From assembly GCA_035308765.1 (NCBI GenBank), contig DATGGA010000020.1:1-21635 (forward strand): a DNA stretch of 21,635 bases. The letters run 5' to 3'. The translations under genes were made by a program, and so were the position numbers. This DNA is from RBG-16-66-20 sp035308765 (lineage in GTDB: Bacteria > Pseudomonadota > Gammaproteobacteria > Burkholderiales > SG8-39). How positions within the stretch are numbered: position 1 is the stretch's first letter; every line of letters begins with the position of its first letter. Of this stretch, positions 14,010 to 21,635 are shown piece after piece. The notes below the pieces were generated by a model. It was not told the DNA's origin, ran no database searches, and saw only the letters and a program-made list of their open reading frames with translations.

Positions 14010-15735
14010 GCAAATGACTATAAATTTTTTCGGCCAGCGCGCGGCTGACGCCGTCCACCTTGGCAATTTCGTCCACCGCGGCAGCCTGCACGCCCTGCAG
14101 GCCGCCGAAATGCGCCAGCAGCTTCCGCCTGCGCTTGGCGCCTATGCCCGGGATCGAGGTCAGCGTGGACGTGGTGCGCGCCTTGCCCCTCCTGGCGCGG
14201 TGGCCGACGATCGCGAACCGGTGCGCTTCGTCCCGGATGCTCTGGATGAGGTGCAGCCCTGGATGCTGCTGCGGCAGCGATAGCGGCTGTCCTTCGGTTT
14301 CCAGGATGAGTTCCTCGAGCCCCGCCTTGCGCTCCGGCCCCTTGGCCACGCCGACCACGGCGATGTCGTTCAGGCCGAGCTCGGCGAGCGCGGCCAGCGC
14401 GGCGTTCACCTGTCCCCTGCCGCCGTCGATCAGGATCAGGTCGGGAATCTTGCCTTCCTCCGCGGACACGCGTTCGTAGCGGCGCGTGAGCGCCTGGCGC
14501 ATCGCGGCGTAGTCGTCGCCGGGCGTCACGTCGCGCATGTTGAAGCGCCGGTATTCGGCTTTCTGCATGCCATGCCTGTCATATACCACGCAGGAGGCGA
14601 CCGCGGCTTCCCCCATGGTGTGGCTGATGTCGAAACATTCGATGCGCTGGGCCGATTCCGGCAATCCGAGCGCTTCGCGCAGCGCCACGATTCGGCTTTC
14701 CTGCGTCGTCTTCTCCTTCGCGCGCTGGGCGAGCGCCAGGCGCGCGTTCTTCTCGGCCATCCCGACCCAGACCCTGCGTTCGCCGCGCGCGGGCGCGCCG
14801 GTGATGACAAGGGGCGGCCGGGGGTGTTCGATGTAGTGCTGCCCGAGGAAAGCCTCGACGATCTCCTCGACTGTCGCTTCCGCCGCATTCTGCGGAAAGA
14901 AGCTGCGGTCGCCGACATGCCGCCCGGCGCGGATCATGGCCAGGTTGACGCAGGCCATGCCGCCCTCCATCACGCAGGCCACCACGTCCGCGTCCACGCC
15001 GCGGTCCGATTCGACGTACTGCCGCGCCTGGATGCGAGACAGCGCGCGGATCTGGTCGCGGTGCAGCGCGGCCTCTTCATAGCGCTGTCCCTCGGCGGCG
15101 CTCTCCATGCGTTCGCTCAGCAGGCGCGTAACGTCGTCCTCGCGCCCTTCCAGGAACAGCTCGGCGCCGTGCACGTCCTGCGCGTAGAGTTCCGCCGTTA
15201 TCAAGCCGGTGCAGGGTGCGGTGCAACGCCGGATCTGGTGCAGCAGGCAGGGACGCGAGCGGTTCTGGAACACCGAGTCCTCGCAGGTGCGCAGGCGGAA
15301 CACGCGCTGCAATAGCTGGATGCTTTCGCGCACCGCGTGGGCGTGCGGAAACGGGCCGAAGTAGCGGTGGCGCTTCTCTTTCGGCCCCCTGTGGAAGCCC
15401 AGGCGCGGAAAGGCGTGGCCGGTGACCATCAGGTAGGGATAGGACTTGTCGTCGCGGAACAGGATGTTGTAGCGCGGCGCGAGGCTCTTGATGAGGTTGT
15501 TCTCGAGCAGCAGCGCCTCGGGCTCCGAGCGGGTCGCGGTGATCTCGACGGAGGCCACCTGCGCGACCATCATGCGGATGCGCGGGCTGAGCCCCCGCTT
15601 CTGGAAGTAGGACGAGACGCGCTTCTTCAGGTCGCCGGCCTTGCCGACGTACAGCACCTCCCCCGCCGTGCCGAGCATGCGGTATACGCCCGGCAGACTT
15701 GGTAAACCGGCGACGAACTGCTTGGGATCGAACAC
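13999..15735 (-). CDS. uvrC: Excinuclease ABC subunit C
   Basis: UvrC makes both incisions around bulky DNA lesions in nucleotide excision repair. The 578-residue protein begins with a GIY-YIG nuclease domain ('GVYRM...LYVGKAGDLKKRV', residues 16-40). A cysteine-containing middle region follows (CEDSVFQNRSRPCLLHQIRRC, abbreviated here to its Cys spacing), then the UVR region ('RLLSERMESAAEGQRYEEAA'), the RNase H-like second nuclease ('ECFDIS', 'LILIDGGRGQV') and a C-terminal helix-hairpin-helix pair ('LTSIPGIGAKRRRKLLAHFG'). GTG 15735 is the start, supported by AGGA and the family N-terminus. It is divergent from efp, with 42 bases between them. Confidence 0.97.
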   Translation of the reverse strand: MFDPKQFVAGLPSLPGVYRMLGTAGEVLYVGKAGDLKKRVSSYFQKRGLSPRIRMMVAQVASVEITATRSEPEALLLENNLIKSLAPRYNILFRDDKSYPYLMVTGHAFPRLGFHRGPKEKRHRYFGPFPHAHAVRESIQLLQRVFRLRTCEDSVFQNRSRPCLLHQIRRCTAPCTGLITAELYAQDVHGAELFLEGREDDVTRLLSERMESAAEGQRYEEAALHRDQIRALSRIQARQYVESDRGVDADVVACVMEGGMACVNLAMIRAGRHVGDRSFFPQNAAEATVEEIVEAFLGQHYIEHPRPPLVITGAPARGERRVWVGMAEKNARLALAQRAKEKTTQESRIVALREALGLPESAQRIECFDISHTMGEAAVASCVVYDRHGMQKAEYRRFNMRDVTPGDDYAAMRQALTRRYERVSAEEGKIPDLILIDGGRGQVNAALAALAELGLNDIAVVGVAKGPERKAGLEELILETEGQPLSLPQQHPGLHLIQSIRDEAHRFAIVGHRARRGKARTTSTLTSIPGIGAKRRRKLLAHFGGLQGVQAAAVDEIAKVDGVSRALAEKIYSHLHAA

Positions 15736-15752
15736 GATTCCTGGATTATAAT
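15722..15752 (+). promoter_or_regulatory. Promoter of efp
   Basis: A perfect -10 box TATAAT (15747-15752) has a weaker -35 candidate TTGGGA (15722-15727) at 19-base spacing. The predicted start of transcription is near 15759, giving a leader of about 19 bases with AGGGA ahead of the ATG. The -10 is convincing; the -35 is not strong and lies inside the uvrC start region. Confidence 0.5.
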
Positions 15753-15777
15753 TCGGCCCCTTTTCAGGGACTTGCGC

Positions 15778-16344
15778 ATGTCAAAAGTATCCGCGGTCGA
15801 ACTTCGCGTCGGCAACCTGCTCGAATGGGACAAGCGCGTCTGGCGCGTGCTCAAGTGCTACCACGTGCACGTCGGCGGCCGCGGCGGCGCCTTCATGCAG
15901 GTCGAGATGAAGGACATCGAGGCCGGCACCAAGACCAACCAGCGCTTCCGCACCGAAGACAAGGTGGAGCGCGCCTTCGTCGAGCCGCGCGACATGACCT
16001 ACTCGTACCAGGACGGCGAGGCCTACGTCTTCATGGACAAGGAAAACTACGAGGAGTTGCGGCTGTCGGCAGAATTCCTCGAAGGGCAATCGGGCTTCCT
16101 GCTGCCGAACGCCGACGTGCAGGTGAATTTCTACAACTCGCGCGCGATCGGCCTGGAGCTGCCGCCCTCGGTGGTCCTCACCGTGACCGATACCGAGCCC
16201 GCGATCAAGAACGCGACCGCCACCAATACCTTCAAGCCGGCGACCACGGAAACCGGGCTGATCGTGCAGGTGCCGCCGTTCATCAGCGGCGGCGAGAAGA
16301 TCAAGGTCAGCACCAACGACGGCAGCTACATGGAACGCGCTTAA
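15778..16344 (+). CDS. efp: Elongation factor P, unusual type with Arg at the tip
   Basis: EF-P enters the ribosomal E site and relieves stalling at polyproline. The 188-residue protein has the three EF-P domains. The domain I loop reads 'VHVGGRGGAFMQVEMKDI', putting Arg35 where E. coli has the modified Lys34. Betaproteobacterial EF-P usually has an SGRN loop and is rhamnosylated by EarP. Here the loop ends GGAF, and the C-terminal 'NTFKPATTETGLIVQVPPFI' looks more like the alphaproteobacterial/Lys-type group. No earP-like gene is next to it. ATG 15778 is the start, supported by AGGGA seven bases upstream. It is convergent with the LLM gene, with only 18 bases between stops. Confidence 0.96.
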   Translation: MSKVSAVELRVGNLLEWDKRVWRVLKCYHVHVGGRGGAFMQVEMKDIEAGTKTNQRFRTEDKVERAFVEPRDMTYSYQDGEAYVFMDKENYEELRLSAEFLEGQSGFLLPNADVQVNFYNSRAIGLELPPSVVLTVTDTEPAIKNATATNTFKPATTETGLIVQVPPFISGGEKIKVSTNDGSYMERA

Positions 16345-16362
16345 TGCGTTCCTGAGCAGAAC

Positions 16363-17454
16363 CTAACTCTCTCCCAGCGCGCGATTCACGCGCGGCATCA
16401 CCTCTTCAGCCATCAGTTCCATCGAGCGGCGCATCGCCGCCGGGTCGGCCCAGTCGTGGCCGCAGTACAGCAGCCTGCCGAACGGGCCGACCCGCTCGCG
16501 GAAGGCGAGCAGCCGGTCCACCACCTCGTTCACGGTCCCGGCGATCAGCATCTGCTCGATGAGGTAATCGTCGGTCAGCGCCGAGTCGGGCAGCGCGGGA
16601 TCGTGCTTGAAGAAGGCATTGCCGCGTCCGGACTGGGCCTTGCGCTGCAGGTTGCGGAAGTAGTGCGCGAACGGGTTGCCGGGATCGCGCGTCATGCGCC
16701 GCAGCGTGGCACTGTCGTCGGCCACGAATATGCTCTTCGCCACGCGCCAGTCCTCGCCCTTCGCTGCGCGCCCTGCGCGCGCGCAGCCCTCGACGTATTT
16801 CGGCCAGTGGGTGGCGATGACCCAGGGATGCACGAAGTTGGCCGAGATCGGCGTCCAGCCGCGCTCCGCCGCGGCGGCGATGCCGTTCGACGCGGGCAGG
16901 ATGGCGGTGATCATGATCGGCGGGTGTGGCTTCTGGTACGGCCTGAGCATCGCGCCCTGCCCGAGGTCGGCGATCAGGGTGCGCTCGGTGGTCAGGTTCC
17001 AGGTCTTCCCGGCCAGGCGGTACGGCGGCTCCTGCGTCCAGAGCGCGATCATGTGCTCGATGGATTCGAGGAGCAGCGCGTTGCGGTCGGCGTCCAGCCC
17101 GCCGAACATCTCGGCGTCGGAGCGCAGGCCGCCCGGCCCGATGCCGAGGATGAAGCGGCCCTGCAGCAGCGTGTCCACCATCGCGACTTCCGCGGCCGCC
17201 GCCGCCGGGTGCCGGTTGGCGAGGTTGACGGTGCCGCTGCCCAGCTTGATGCGCCTGGTGTCGCGCGCGAGCGTGGCGATGAAAATCAGGCAGGAGGTCA
17301 CGGTCTCGGCGAGGTCGGTGACGTGCTCGCCGACGAAGGCCTCCTCGTAGCCGAGGCGGTCGGCGAGCAGGATCGCCTCGCGGTCCTCGGCCAGCGTCTG
17401 CGCCCAGTCCTTGCCGACCGGGTGCAGGGGCATCGTGAAATAACCGAGCTTCAC
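16363..17454 (-). CDS. LLM class flavin-dependent oxidoreductase (limonene monooxygenase-like)
   Basis: The 363-residue protein has the luciferase-like TIM-barrel layout: N-terminal 'KLGYFTMPLHPVGKDW', 'LGYEEAFVGEH', 'IKLGSGTVNLANRHP', 'LQGRFILGIGPGG' and 'YQKPHPPIMI'. The N-terminus resembles the LimB group of FMN-dependent monooxygenases, which use reduced flavin from a separate reductase. The substrate is unknown. GTG 17454 gives the family N-terminus. GTG 17472, which overlaps the nagZ stop as GTGA, would add six residues and is the alternative. It ends the rnc-to-nagZ operon, where relatives, as I remember them, often carry earP or go straight to efp. Confidence 0.88.
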   Translation of the reverse strand: MKLGYFTMPLHPVGKDWAQTLAEDREAILLADRLGYEEAFVGEHVTDLAETVTSCLIFIATLARDTRRIKLGSGTVNLANRHPAAAAAEVAMVDTLLQGRFILGIGPGGLRSDAEMFGGLDADRNALLLESIEHMIALWTQEPPYRLAGKTWNLTTERTLIADLGQGAMLRPYQKPHPPIMITAILPASNGIAAAAERGWTPISANFVHPWVIATHWPKYVEGCARAGRAAKGEDWRVAKSIFVADDSATLRRMTRDPGNPFAHYFRNLQRKAQSGRGNAFFKHDPALPDSALTDDYLIEQMLIAGTVNEVVDRLLAFRERVGPFGRLLYCGHDWADPAAMRRSMELMAEEVMPRVNRALGES

Positions 17455-17468
17455 GCCTGCCCCGCCAT

Positions 17469-18491
17469 TCACGGAATCAGCTGCAGGAGCTCGAGCGCTT
17501 CCCGATAGGCCACGCTCCTGCGGAAATCGCGTCCGCCCTTGCGGCGCATCCGCTCCACCCTTTCCGGCACGGCAAGCGCGGTGCCGGCGAGCGACTCCAG
17601 CAGCAGTTCCTGGTCCTTCGGCTTCTGGCACAGCAATACCTGGTCGCAGCCGGCGCCCATCGCGGCGTGCGCGCGGTCCGCGATGCCGCCCGCGGTGCCC
17701 GCGCCCTCCATCGACAGGTCGTCGCTGTAAATGAGGCCGGTGAATCCCAGCTTGCCGCGCAGCACCTCCTGCAGCCAGTAGCGCGAGTAGCCCGCAGGCT
17801 CCGGAGCCGCCTGCGCATAAATCACATGCGCCGGCATCACCGCCGCCAGCCCGGCCTTGATCGCCGCCTCGTAGGGCACGAGGTCCTTTTTGAAGATTTC
17901 CTTCACCGGCCGGTCATCGGCGGGCACCGCGACATGGGAATCGGCAGCGGCGAAGCCGTGCCCCGGAAAATGCTTGCCTACCGCCGCCATGCCGCCGCCG
18001 GCGAGGCCCTCGACGAGTTGCGCGGCCAGCGCGCCGACCGCGTTCGGGTCGTAGTGGAAGGCGCGGTGTCCGATCACGGCGCTGGTGCCGTAGTCCAGGT
18101 CGAGCACCGGCGTGAAACTGAAATCAACGCCATGCGCTCCCAGCTCGGCCGAGATCACGGTGCCTGCCGCCCTGGCGGCCCGTTTTGCTACCCCCCGGTC
18201 GCGGTCCCACAGCACGCCCAGCTGCCGCATCGGCGGGATCGCGGTGAAGCCCTGCGCGAAGCGCTGCACGCGGCCGCCCTCGTGGTCGACGCAGATGGGC
18301 AGCTCCGGCTCCCGCAGGCTGGAAATCTCCCCGGTCAGCGCGAGCAGCTGCTCCGGACTTTCGTAATTGTGCGCAAACAGGATCGCGCCGCCCGCGGCCG
18401 GATGCCGCAGGCGGCGGCGGTCGTCTTCCGTGAGCGCCGGGCCGGAAGGATCGAGAACGACCGGCCCCAGGGGCGCCTTTAACCTTCGCAT
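17469..18491 (-). CDS. nagZ: beta-N-acetylhexosaminidase
   Basis: NagZ removes N-acetylglucosamine from anhydromuropeptides in cytoplasmic cell-wall recycling, a step that also feeds AmpC beta-lactamase signalling in some bacteria. The 340-residue GH3 protein has 'VDHEGGRVQRF' (68-78), the mobile catalytic loop 'KHFPGHG' (173-179) with the following Asp-Ser-His, and the nucleophile in 'YSDDLSMEGA' (Asp257). ATG 18491 overlaps the end of acpS by 13 bases, so the two are translationally coupled. Confidence 0.96.
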   Translation of the reverse strand: MRRLKAPLGPVVLDPSGPALTEDDRRRLRHPAAGGAILFAHNYESPEQLLALTGEISSLREPELPICVDHEGGRVQRFAQGFTAIPPMRQLGVLWDRDRGVAKRAARAAGTVISAELGAHGVDFSFTPVLDLDYGTSAVIGHRAFHYDPNAVGALAAQLVEGLAGGGMAAVGKHFPGHGFAAADSHVAVPADDRPVKEIFKKDLVPYEAAIKAGLAAVMPAHVIYAQAAPEPAGYSRYWLQEVLRGKLGFTGLIYSDDLSMEGAGTAGGIADRAHAAMGAGCDQVLLCQKPKDQELLLESLAGTALAVPERVERMRRKGGRDFRRSVAYREALELLQLIP

Positions 18492-18862
18492 TCCAGAATC
18501 ACTGTGGCGGCAGCCAGTTCGCGCTCATCGGTAAGCGACAAATGACTGCTTAGAATCTTTTTCTTATCGAGAAATTCTTTCAACGCCGGAGAAAATTCCA
18601 GTACCGGTTTTCCCGAAGGCAGATTGACGACCCAGACGCCGTGCCAGTTCGCCGGCGCATGAATGCCGGTGCCCAGCGCCTTGGTAAAAGCCTCCTTGGC
18701 GGCAAAGCGCTTGGCCAGGTAGGCGACCGGTTGCCTGTGGGCCTTGAAGCGCCTGAGTTCGGGTTCGCAGAGAATGCGGCGCGCAAAACGCTCGCCGAAC
18801 CGCTTCAGCGCCCTGTCGATGCGCTGGATTTCGATCAGATCGGTACCGACGCCGTAAATCAT
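18479..18862 (-). CDS. acpS: Holo-[acyl-carrier-protein] synthase
   Basis: AcpS transfers 4'-phosphopantetheine from CoA to acyl carrier protein, activating it for fatty acid synthesis. The 127-residue protein has the metal-binding Asp8 in 'VGTDLIEI' and Lys56-Glu57 in 'RFAAKEAFTKALG', the family signatures. The start ATG 18862 overlaps the pdxJ stop (ATGA). The order pdxJ-acpS is conserved widely in proteobacteria. Confidence 0.97.
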   Translation of the reverse strand: MIYGVGTDLIEIQRIDRALKRFGERFARRILCEPELRRFKAHRQPVAYLAKRFAAKEAFTKALGTGIHAPANWHGVWVVNLPSGKPVLEFSPALKEFLDKKKILSSHLSLTDERELAAATVILECEG

Positions 18863-19605
18863 CGGGCGGCGTCGGTGATCAGGCGCTTCATCTCCCGCAC
18901 CGCCTCGCGCATGCCCACGAACAGCGACCGCGACACGATCGCGTGCCCGATATGCAGTTCGCGGATGCCGGGCAACCGCGCCACGGGCTGCACGTTGAAA
19001 TAATTCAGCGCATGCCCGGCGTTGAAGCGCATGCCGAGCGCCCGGATGCGCTCGCCGGCCTTGCGTACCTTGTTCAACTCGCCTACCACCGCGCGCGCTT
19101 CGGCGTCGCGCCCCCTGGCATGGAAGGCGTGCGCATACGGGCCGGTATGCACCTCGCAGACCGACGCGCCGATGCGCTTCGCTGCCTCCACCTGCTTCAG
19201 GTCCGGATCGATGAATACCGACACCACGATTCCCGCGGCTGCCAGCCTCGCCACCGCCTGCCTGAGTTTCTTTTCCTGCGCCAGGATGTCCAGGCCGCCT
19301 TCGGTGGTGATCTCATGGCGCCCTTCCGGCACCAGCATCGCCATCTCGGGCTTGATGCGGCGCGCGACGGCGACCATCTCGTCTGTCGCGGCCATTTCGA
19401 GGTTGAGCTTGATGTGCGTGAGCTCGCGCAGCCGGCTCACGTCCTTGTCCTGGATATGGCGCCGGTCCTCGCGCAGGTGCACTGTAATGCCGTCCGCGCC
19501 GCCCAGGTGCGCCTCCACCGCGGCCCACACCGGGTCCGGCTCGTAAGTGCGCCGCGCCTGCCTCACGGTGGCGACATGATCCACGTTGACGCCGAGTTCG
19601 ATCAC
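18859..19605 (-). CDS. pdxJ: Pyridoxine 5'-phosphate synthase
   Basis: PdxJ condenses 1-deoxyxylulose 5-phosphate with 3-amino-2-oxopropyl phosphate to form pyridoxine 5'-phosphate, the ring-closing step of vitamin B6 synthesis. The 248-residue TIM-barrel protein shows 'GVNVDHVATVRQARR', His43/Arg45 in 'VHLREDRRHI', Glu70 in 'LNLEMA', 'EVHTGPYA' and 'HIGHAIVSRSLF'. The start is GTG 19605, sharing GTGA with the recO stop and preceded by AGGA. Confidence 0.97.
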   Translation of the reverse strand: MIELGVNVDHVATVRQARRTYEPDPVWAAVEAHLGGADGITVHLREDRRHIQDKDVSRLRELTHIKLNLEMAATDEMVAVARRIKPEMAMLVPEGRHEITTEGGLDILAQEKKLRQAVARLAAAGIVVSVFIDPDLKQVEAAKRIGASVCEVHTGPYAHAFHARGRDAEARAVVGELNKVRKAGERIRALGMRFNAGHALNYFNVQPVARLPGIRELHIGHAIVSRSLFVGMREAVREMKRLITDAAR

Positions 19606-20327
19606 AGTTCCTGCAGTTCCGAAAGCATGGCGCGCGTGAACAGCGACTGGCCGCCGAGCCGCTCGGCGATCAGCGCGCGCATCAGGCGCCGCGCTTCGTC
19701 GCGCGTCCGGGAATCGTCGTAGTTGTCCGCCGCCATGTCGAGCAATGTCCTGCCGCTGATGACCGAATCGCCGTCTTTCCGCCGGGTCTCCACCGGCCCC
19801 CGTTCGGCCTCGTAGGCGTAGTGCTTCGCCGGTTCGATCGCGGCGCCGTTTACCGCATCGCGGTCGAGCACGGGAGCATACCCGAGTTCGGCGAGCATCC
19901 TGCGCTCGAAACCGCGCAGGACGATCGAATACGCCGCCGCCCGCGCTTCGCCTTTCGCCAGGCGCGCCAGCGCTTCTCCATACGCATCGAACAGCGCTTC
20001 GTGCGGATCGTCGCGCGGCATCAGCCGCAGCAGCAGCTCGTTGATGTAGAAACCGCACATCAGGCCCGTGCCGGCCAGCGCGGGCTGGCCGCCGCCCCAT
20101 TCCGCCGACATCAGCGTGCCCAGCTCCGCCGAGGCCGACCAGGTGAGGCGCAGGGGATGGAAGGCGAGCAGCACGCCGCGCATCATCGAACGAGGGCGCC
20201 GCGCGCCGCGCGCGAGCAGCCCGACCCGGCCGTAGCGGCGCGTGAAGGCCTCGATGATGAGGCTGGTCTCCTTGTACGGATAGGCGTGCAGGACGAAACC
20301 CGGCTCGTGCTCGGCCCGTCGTTTCAT
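19602..20327 (-). CDS. recO: DNA repair protein RecO
   Basis: RecO helps load RecA onto SSB-coated single strands in the RecFOR recombination-repair pathway. The 241-residue protein has the N-terminal OB-fold stretch 'GFVLHAYPYKETSLIIEAFT' and 'GRVGLLARGARRPRS', then the helical C-terminal region with 'GFERRMLAELGYAP'. No zinc-finger cysteines are present, as in other proteobacterial forms. ATG 20327 overlaps the last base of the era stop (TGATG). Confidence 0.95.
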   Translation of the reverse strand: MKRRAEHEPGFVLHAYPYKETSLIIEAFTRRYGRVGLLARGARRPRSMMRGVLLAFHPLRLTWSASAELGTLMSAEWGGGQPALAGTGLMCGFYINELLLRLMPRDDPHEALFDAYGEALARLAKGEARAAAYSIVLRGFERRMLAELGYAPVLDRDAVNGAAIEPAKHYAYEAERGPVETRRKDGDSVISGRTLLDMAADNYDDSRTRDEARRLMRALIAERLGGQSLFTRAMLSELQEL

Positions 20328-21211
20328 CAGCGGTAACCGAGTTGCCGCAGCAGGCGCTCGTCGCCGGTCCAGTCGCGCTTCACCTTGACCCACACGCCGA
20401 GGTAGACCTTGCCGCCGAACAGGCTCTCCATGTCCTTGCGCGCCGCGCTCGAGATGCGCTTCAGGCCCTCGCCCCTGGCGCCGATCACGATCGGCTTCTG
20501 GCTGTCGCGCTCGACCCAGATCGTCGCCTCTACCCTGCGCAGGCGCCCTTCTTCCTTGAAGCTCTCCAGCGCCACGTCGCAGCGGTACGGCAGTTCGTCG
20601 CCCAGCAGCTGGAACAGCTTTTCGCGCAGGATTTCCGCGGCGAAGAAACGTTCGTCGCGGTCCGTCAGCTGTTCGGCGGGATAGGCCGCGGGGCCCTCCG
20701 GCAGCAGGCCCGCCAGCACCTTCAGCAGTTCCGGGGCGTTCTTCCCCGAGCGCGCAGAAACCGGCACGATGGCGGCGAATTCGCGCTCCTTGTTCAGCCG
20801 TTCGACCAGCGGCAGCAGCTCGCGGGAATTCTTCACCAGGTCGATCTTGTTGACCGCCGCGACCACACGCTGCTCGGCGGGGATGCGGGCCAGCACTTCC
20901 CGGTCGGGCTCGCCGTAACGCGTTGCCTCGACCACGAATACCACCACGTCGCAGTCCCTCGCGCCCTCGGTCGCCTGGCGGTTGAGGGCCTTGTTCAGCA
21001 CGTTCACGTGCTTGCTCTGGTAGCCCGGCAAATCAACGAATATGTACTGGCATTCCGTGGTGGTAAGGATGCCGTTCACCGTGTGGCGCGTGGTCTGCGC
21101 CTTGGGCGAGACGATGGCTAGTTTCTGCCCGATCAGGCAATTAAGCAGGCTCGACTTGCCCGTATTGGGCCGGCCGGCGATCGCTACCGTGCCGCAGCGG
21201 AACGCGCTCAT
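20327..21211 (-). CDS. era: GTPase Era
   Basis: Era is an essential GTPase that binds the 3' end of 16S rRNA and assists 30S subunit maturation. The 294-residue protein has G1 'GRPNTGKSS' (13-21), the switch region 'KAQTTRHTVNGI', G3 'DLPGYQ', G4 'NKID', G5 'VSARSG' and a C-terminal KH domain ('VIGARGEGLKRIS'). G1 commonly reads PNVGKST and G3 DTPG; here they read PNTGKSS and DLPG, conservative departures. ATG 21211 overlaps the rnc stop (ATGA). Confidence 0.97.
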   Translation of the reverse strand: MSAFRCGTVAIAGRPNTGKSSLLNCLIGQKLAIVSPKAQTTRHTVNGILTTTECQYIFVDLPGYQSKHVNVLNKALNRQATEGARDCDVVVFVVEATRYGEPDREVLARIPAEQRVVAAVNKIDLVKNSRELLPLVERLNKEREFAAIVPVSARSGKNAPELLKVLAGLLPEGPAAYPAEQLTDRDERFFAAEILREKLFQLLGDELPYRCDVALESFKEEGRLRRVEATIWVERDSQKPIVIGARGEGLKRISSAARKDMESLFGGKVYLGVWVKVKRDWTGDERLLRQLGYR

Positions 21212-21635
21212 GCGTTCAGCAGCTTGAGCAGATTCCCCGCGGCCTGCTGCTCCGCGCGCTGGCGGGAGCTGCCGGTACCCATGGCCGTCAATGCCGGGTC
21301 CTCCAGCGCGCATTCGACCTCGAAGGTCAGGCTCTGCTTCGCGCCCGAGGTCGCAACCACACGGTACGCGGGCTTGGCGCGGCGCCTGGCCTGCAGATAT
21401 TCCTGCAGGCGCGTCTTCGCATCCTTTTCCACGGCTTCCGGATCGAGCTGCGACAGCGAGGTGCCGAAAGTGCGCGCCACGACTTCACGCGCGGCGCCAT
21501 AACCGCCGTCCAGGAATACCGCGCCGTAGACCGCCTCCAGCGCGTCGGCCAGGATGGACGGGCGTTCCGCCCCCTCGTTGCGCGCGGTGCTCTCGTCCAG
21601 GCGCAGGAACGCGGCGATGCCGAGCTCGCGCGCGA
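21208..21635 (-). CDS. rnc: Ribonuclease III, 5' end outside window
   Basis: RNase III cuts double-stranded RNA, including the rRNA precursor. The visible 141 residues hold the end of the nuclease domain, with 'RPSILADALEAVYGAVFLDG' carrying the late catalytic Asp and Glu. The double-stranded RNA-binding domain follows ('KTRLQEYLQARRRAKPAYRV' through 'SRQRAEQQAAGNLLKLL'). It heads the visible part of the rnc-era-recO-pdxJ-acpS-nagZ chain. The N-terminal nuclease signature lies beyond the window. Confidence 0.96.
   Translation of the reverse strand, partial: ARELGIAAFLRLDESTARNEGAERPSILADALEAVYGAVFLDGGYGAAREVVARTFGTSLSQLDPEAVEKDAKTRLQEYLQARRRAKPAYRVVATSGAKQSLTFEVECALEDPALTAMGTGSSRQRAEQQAAGNLLKLLNA

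Noticed and set aside
15745..15750. TATAAT on the minus strand as a uvrC promoter
   Set aside because: It lies only nine bases before the uvrC GTG, leaving almost no leader and no room for the ribosome binding site; the plus-strand TATAAT for efp fits better.
16334..16350. aacgc/gcgtt inverted repeat at the end of efp as a terminator
   Set aside because: The stem is only five pairs and no T-run follows; the gap to the convergent gene is 18 bases.
1..21635. CRISPR array, insertion sequence, integrase or phage genes
   Set aside because: No regularly spaced repeats, transposase motifs, terminal inverted repeats or tRNA-end duplications were seen on either strand.

Overview
The window is high-GC DNA from a betaproteobacterium-like chromosome. 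The evidence is the contiguous minus-strand chain rnc-era-recO-pdxJ-acpS-nagZ, followed by efp/uvrC/pgsA and the tRNA-Gly/Cys/Leu cluster. The family matches and the lineage guess come from recognising motifs and remembered gene order, not from a database search.

Layout. (1) 1-236: 5' part of a DUF1178 gene. (2) 249-5187: a small catabolic locus. A MarR-type regulator diverges from four tightly coupled plus-strand genes: a NicX-like (M29-related) iron dioxygenase, an alpha/beta hydrolase, an acyl-CoA-dehydrogenase-fold flavoprotein and a compact AMP-dependent acyl-CoA ligase. A promoter with a palindrome lying between its -35 and -10 boxes sits between the regulator and these genes. (3) 5189-6670: a convergent minus-strand run of 3-hydroxyanthranilate 3,4-dioxygenase, a 2-oxopent-4-enoate hydratase/4-oxalocrotonate decarboxylase family enzyme and a small frameshifted lipoprotein. 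(4) 6727-6888: a 53-residue Cys-containing protein. (5) 6892-12909: a four-gene minus-strand signalling operon consisting of a soluble hybrid histidine kinase, a stand-alone receiver, a REC-PAS-GAF-GGDEF-EAL protein and a small EAL protein. (6) 13037-13403: tRNA-Leu, tRNA-Cys and tRNA-Gly with two hairpins. (7) 13443-15735: pgsA and uvrC. (8) 15778-16344: efp on the plus strand. (9) 16363-21635: a luciferase-like flavin oxidoreductase at the end of the nagZ-acpS-pdxJ-recO-era-rnc operon; rnc runs off the window.

How the genes may work together. The gene pair of ring-cleaving dioxygenase plus alpha/beta hydrolase under a MarR regulator resembles the 2,5-dihydroxypyridine branch of nicotinate and picolinate degradation. 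The following CoA ligase and flavoprotein do not belong to that pathway, so the true substrate is open. The opposing 3-hydroxyanthranilate dioxygenase and hydratase supply part of a second aromatic meta-cleavage route. The signalling operon appears to couple a phosphorelay to c-di-GMP breakdown: one GGDEF and one EAL domain are degenerate, leaving one EAL domain with all its key residues.

Most interesting points: a probable ATT start codon in the CoA ligase, loss of the usual catalytic Glu in the acyl-CoA-dehydrogenase-like protein, an EF-P of unusual type with Arg at the tip and no earP beside it, the degenerate c-di-GMP domains, and a one-base frameshift in the lipoprotein. No mobile element, CRISPR array or phage gene was seen. 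No stretch longer than 300 bases lacks a gene.
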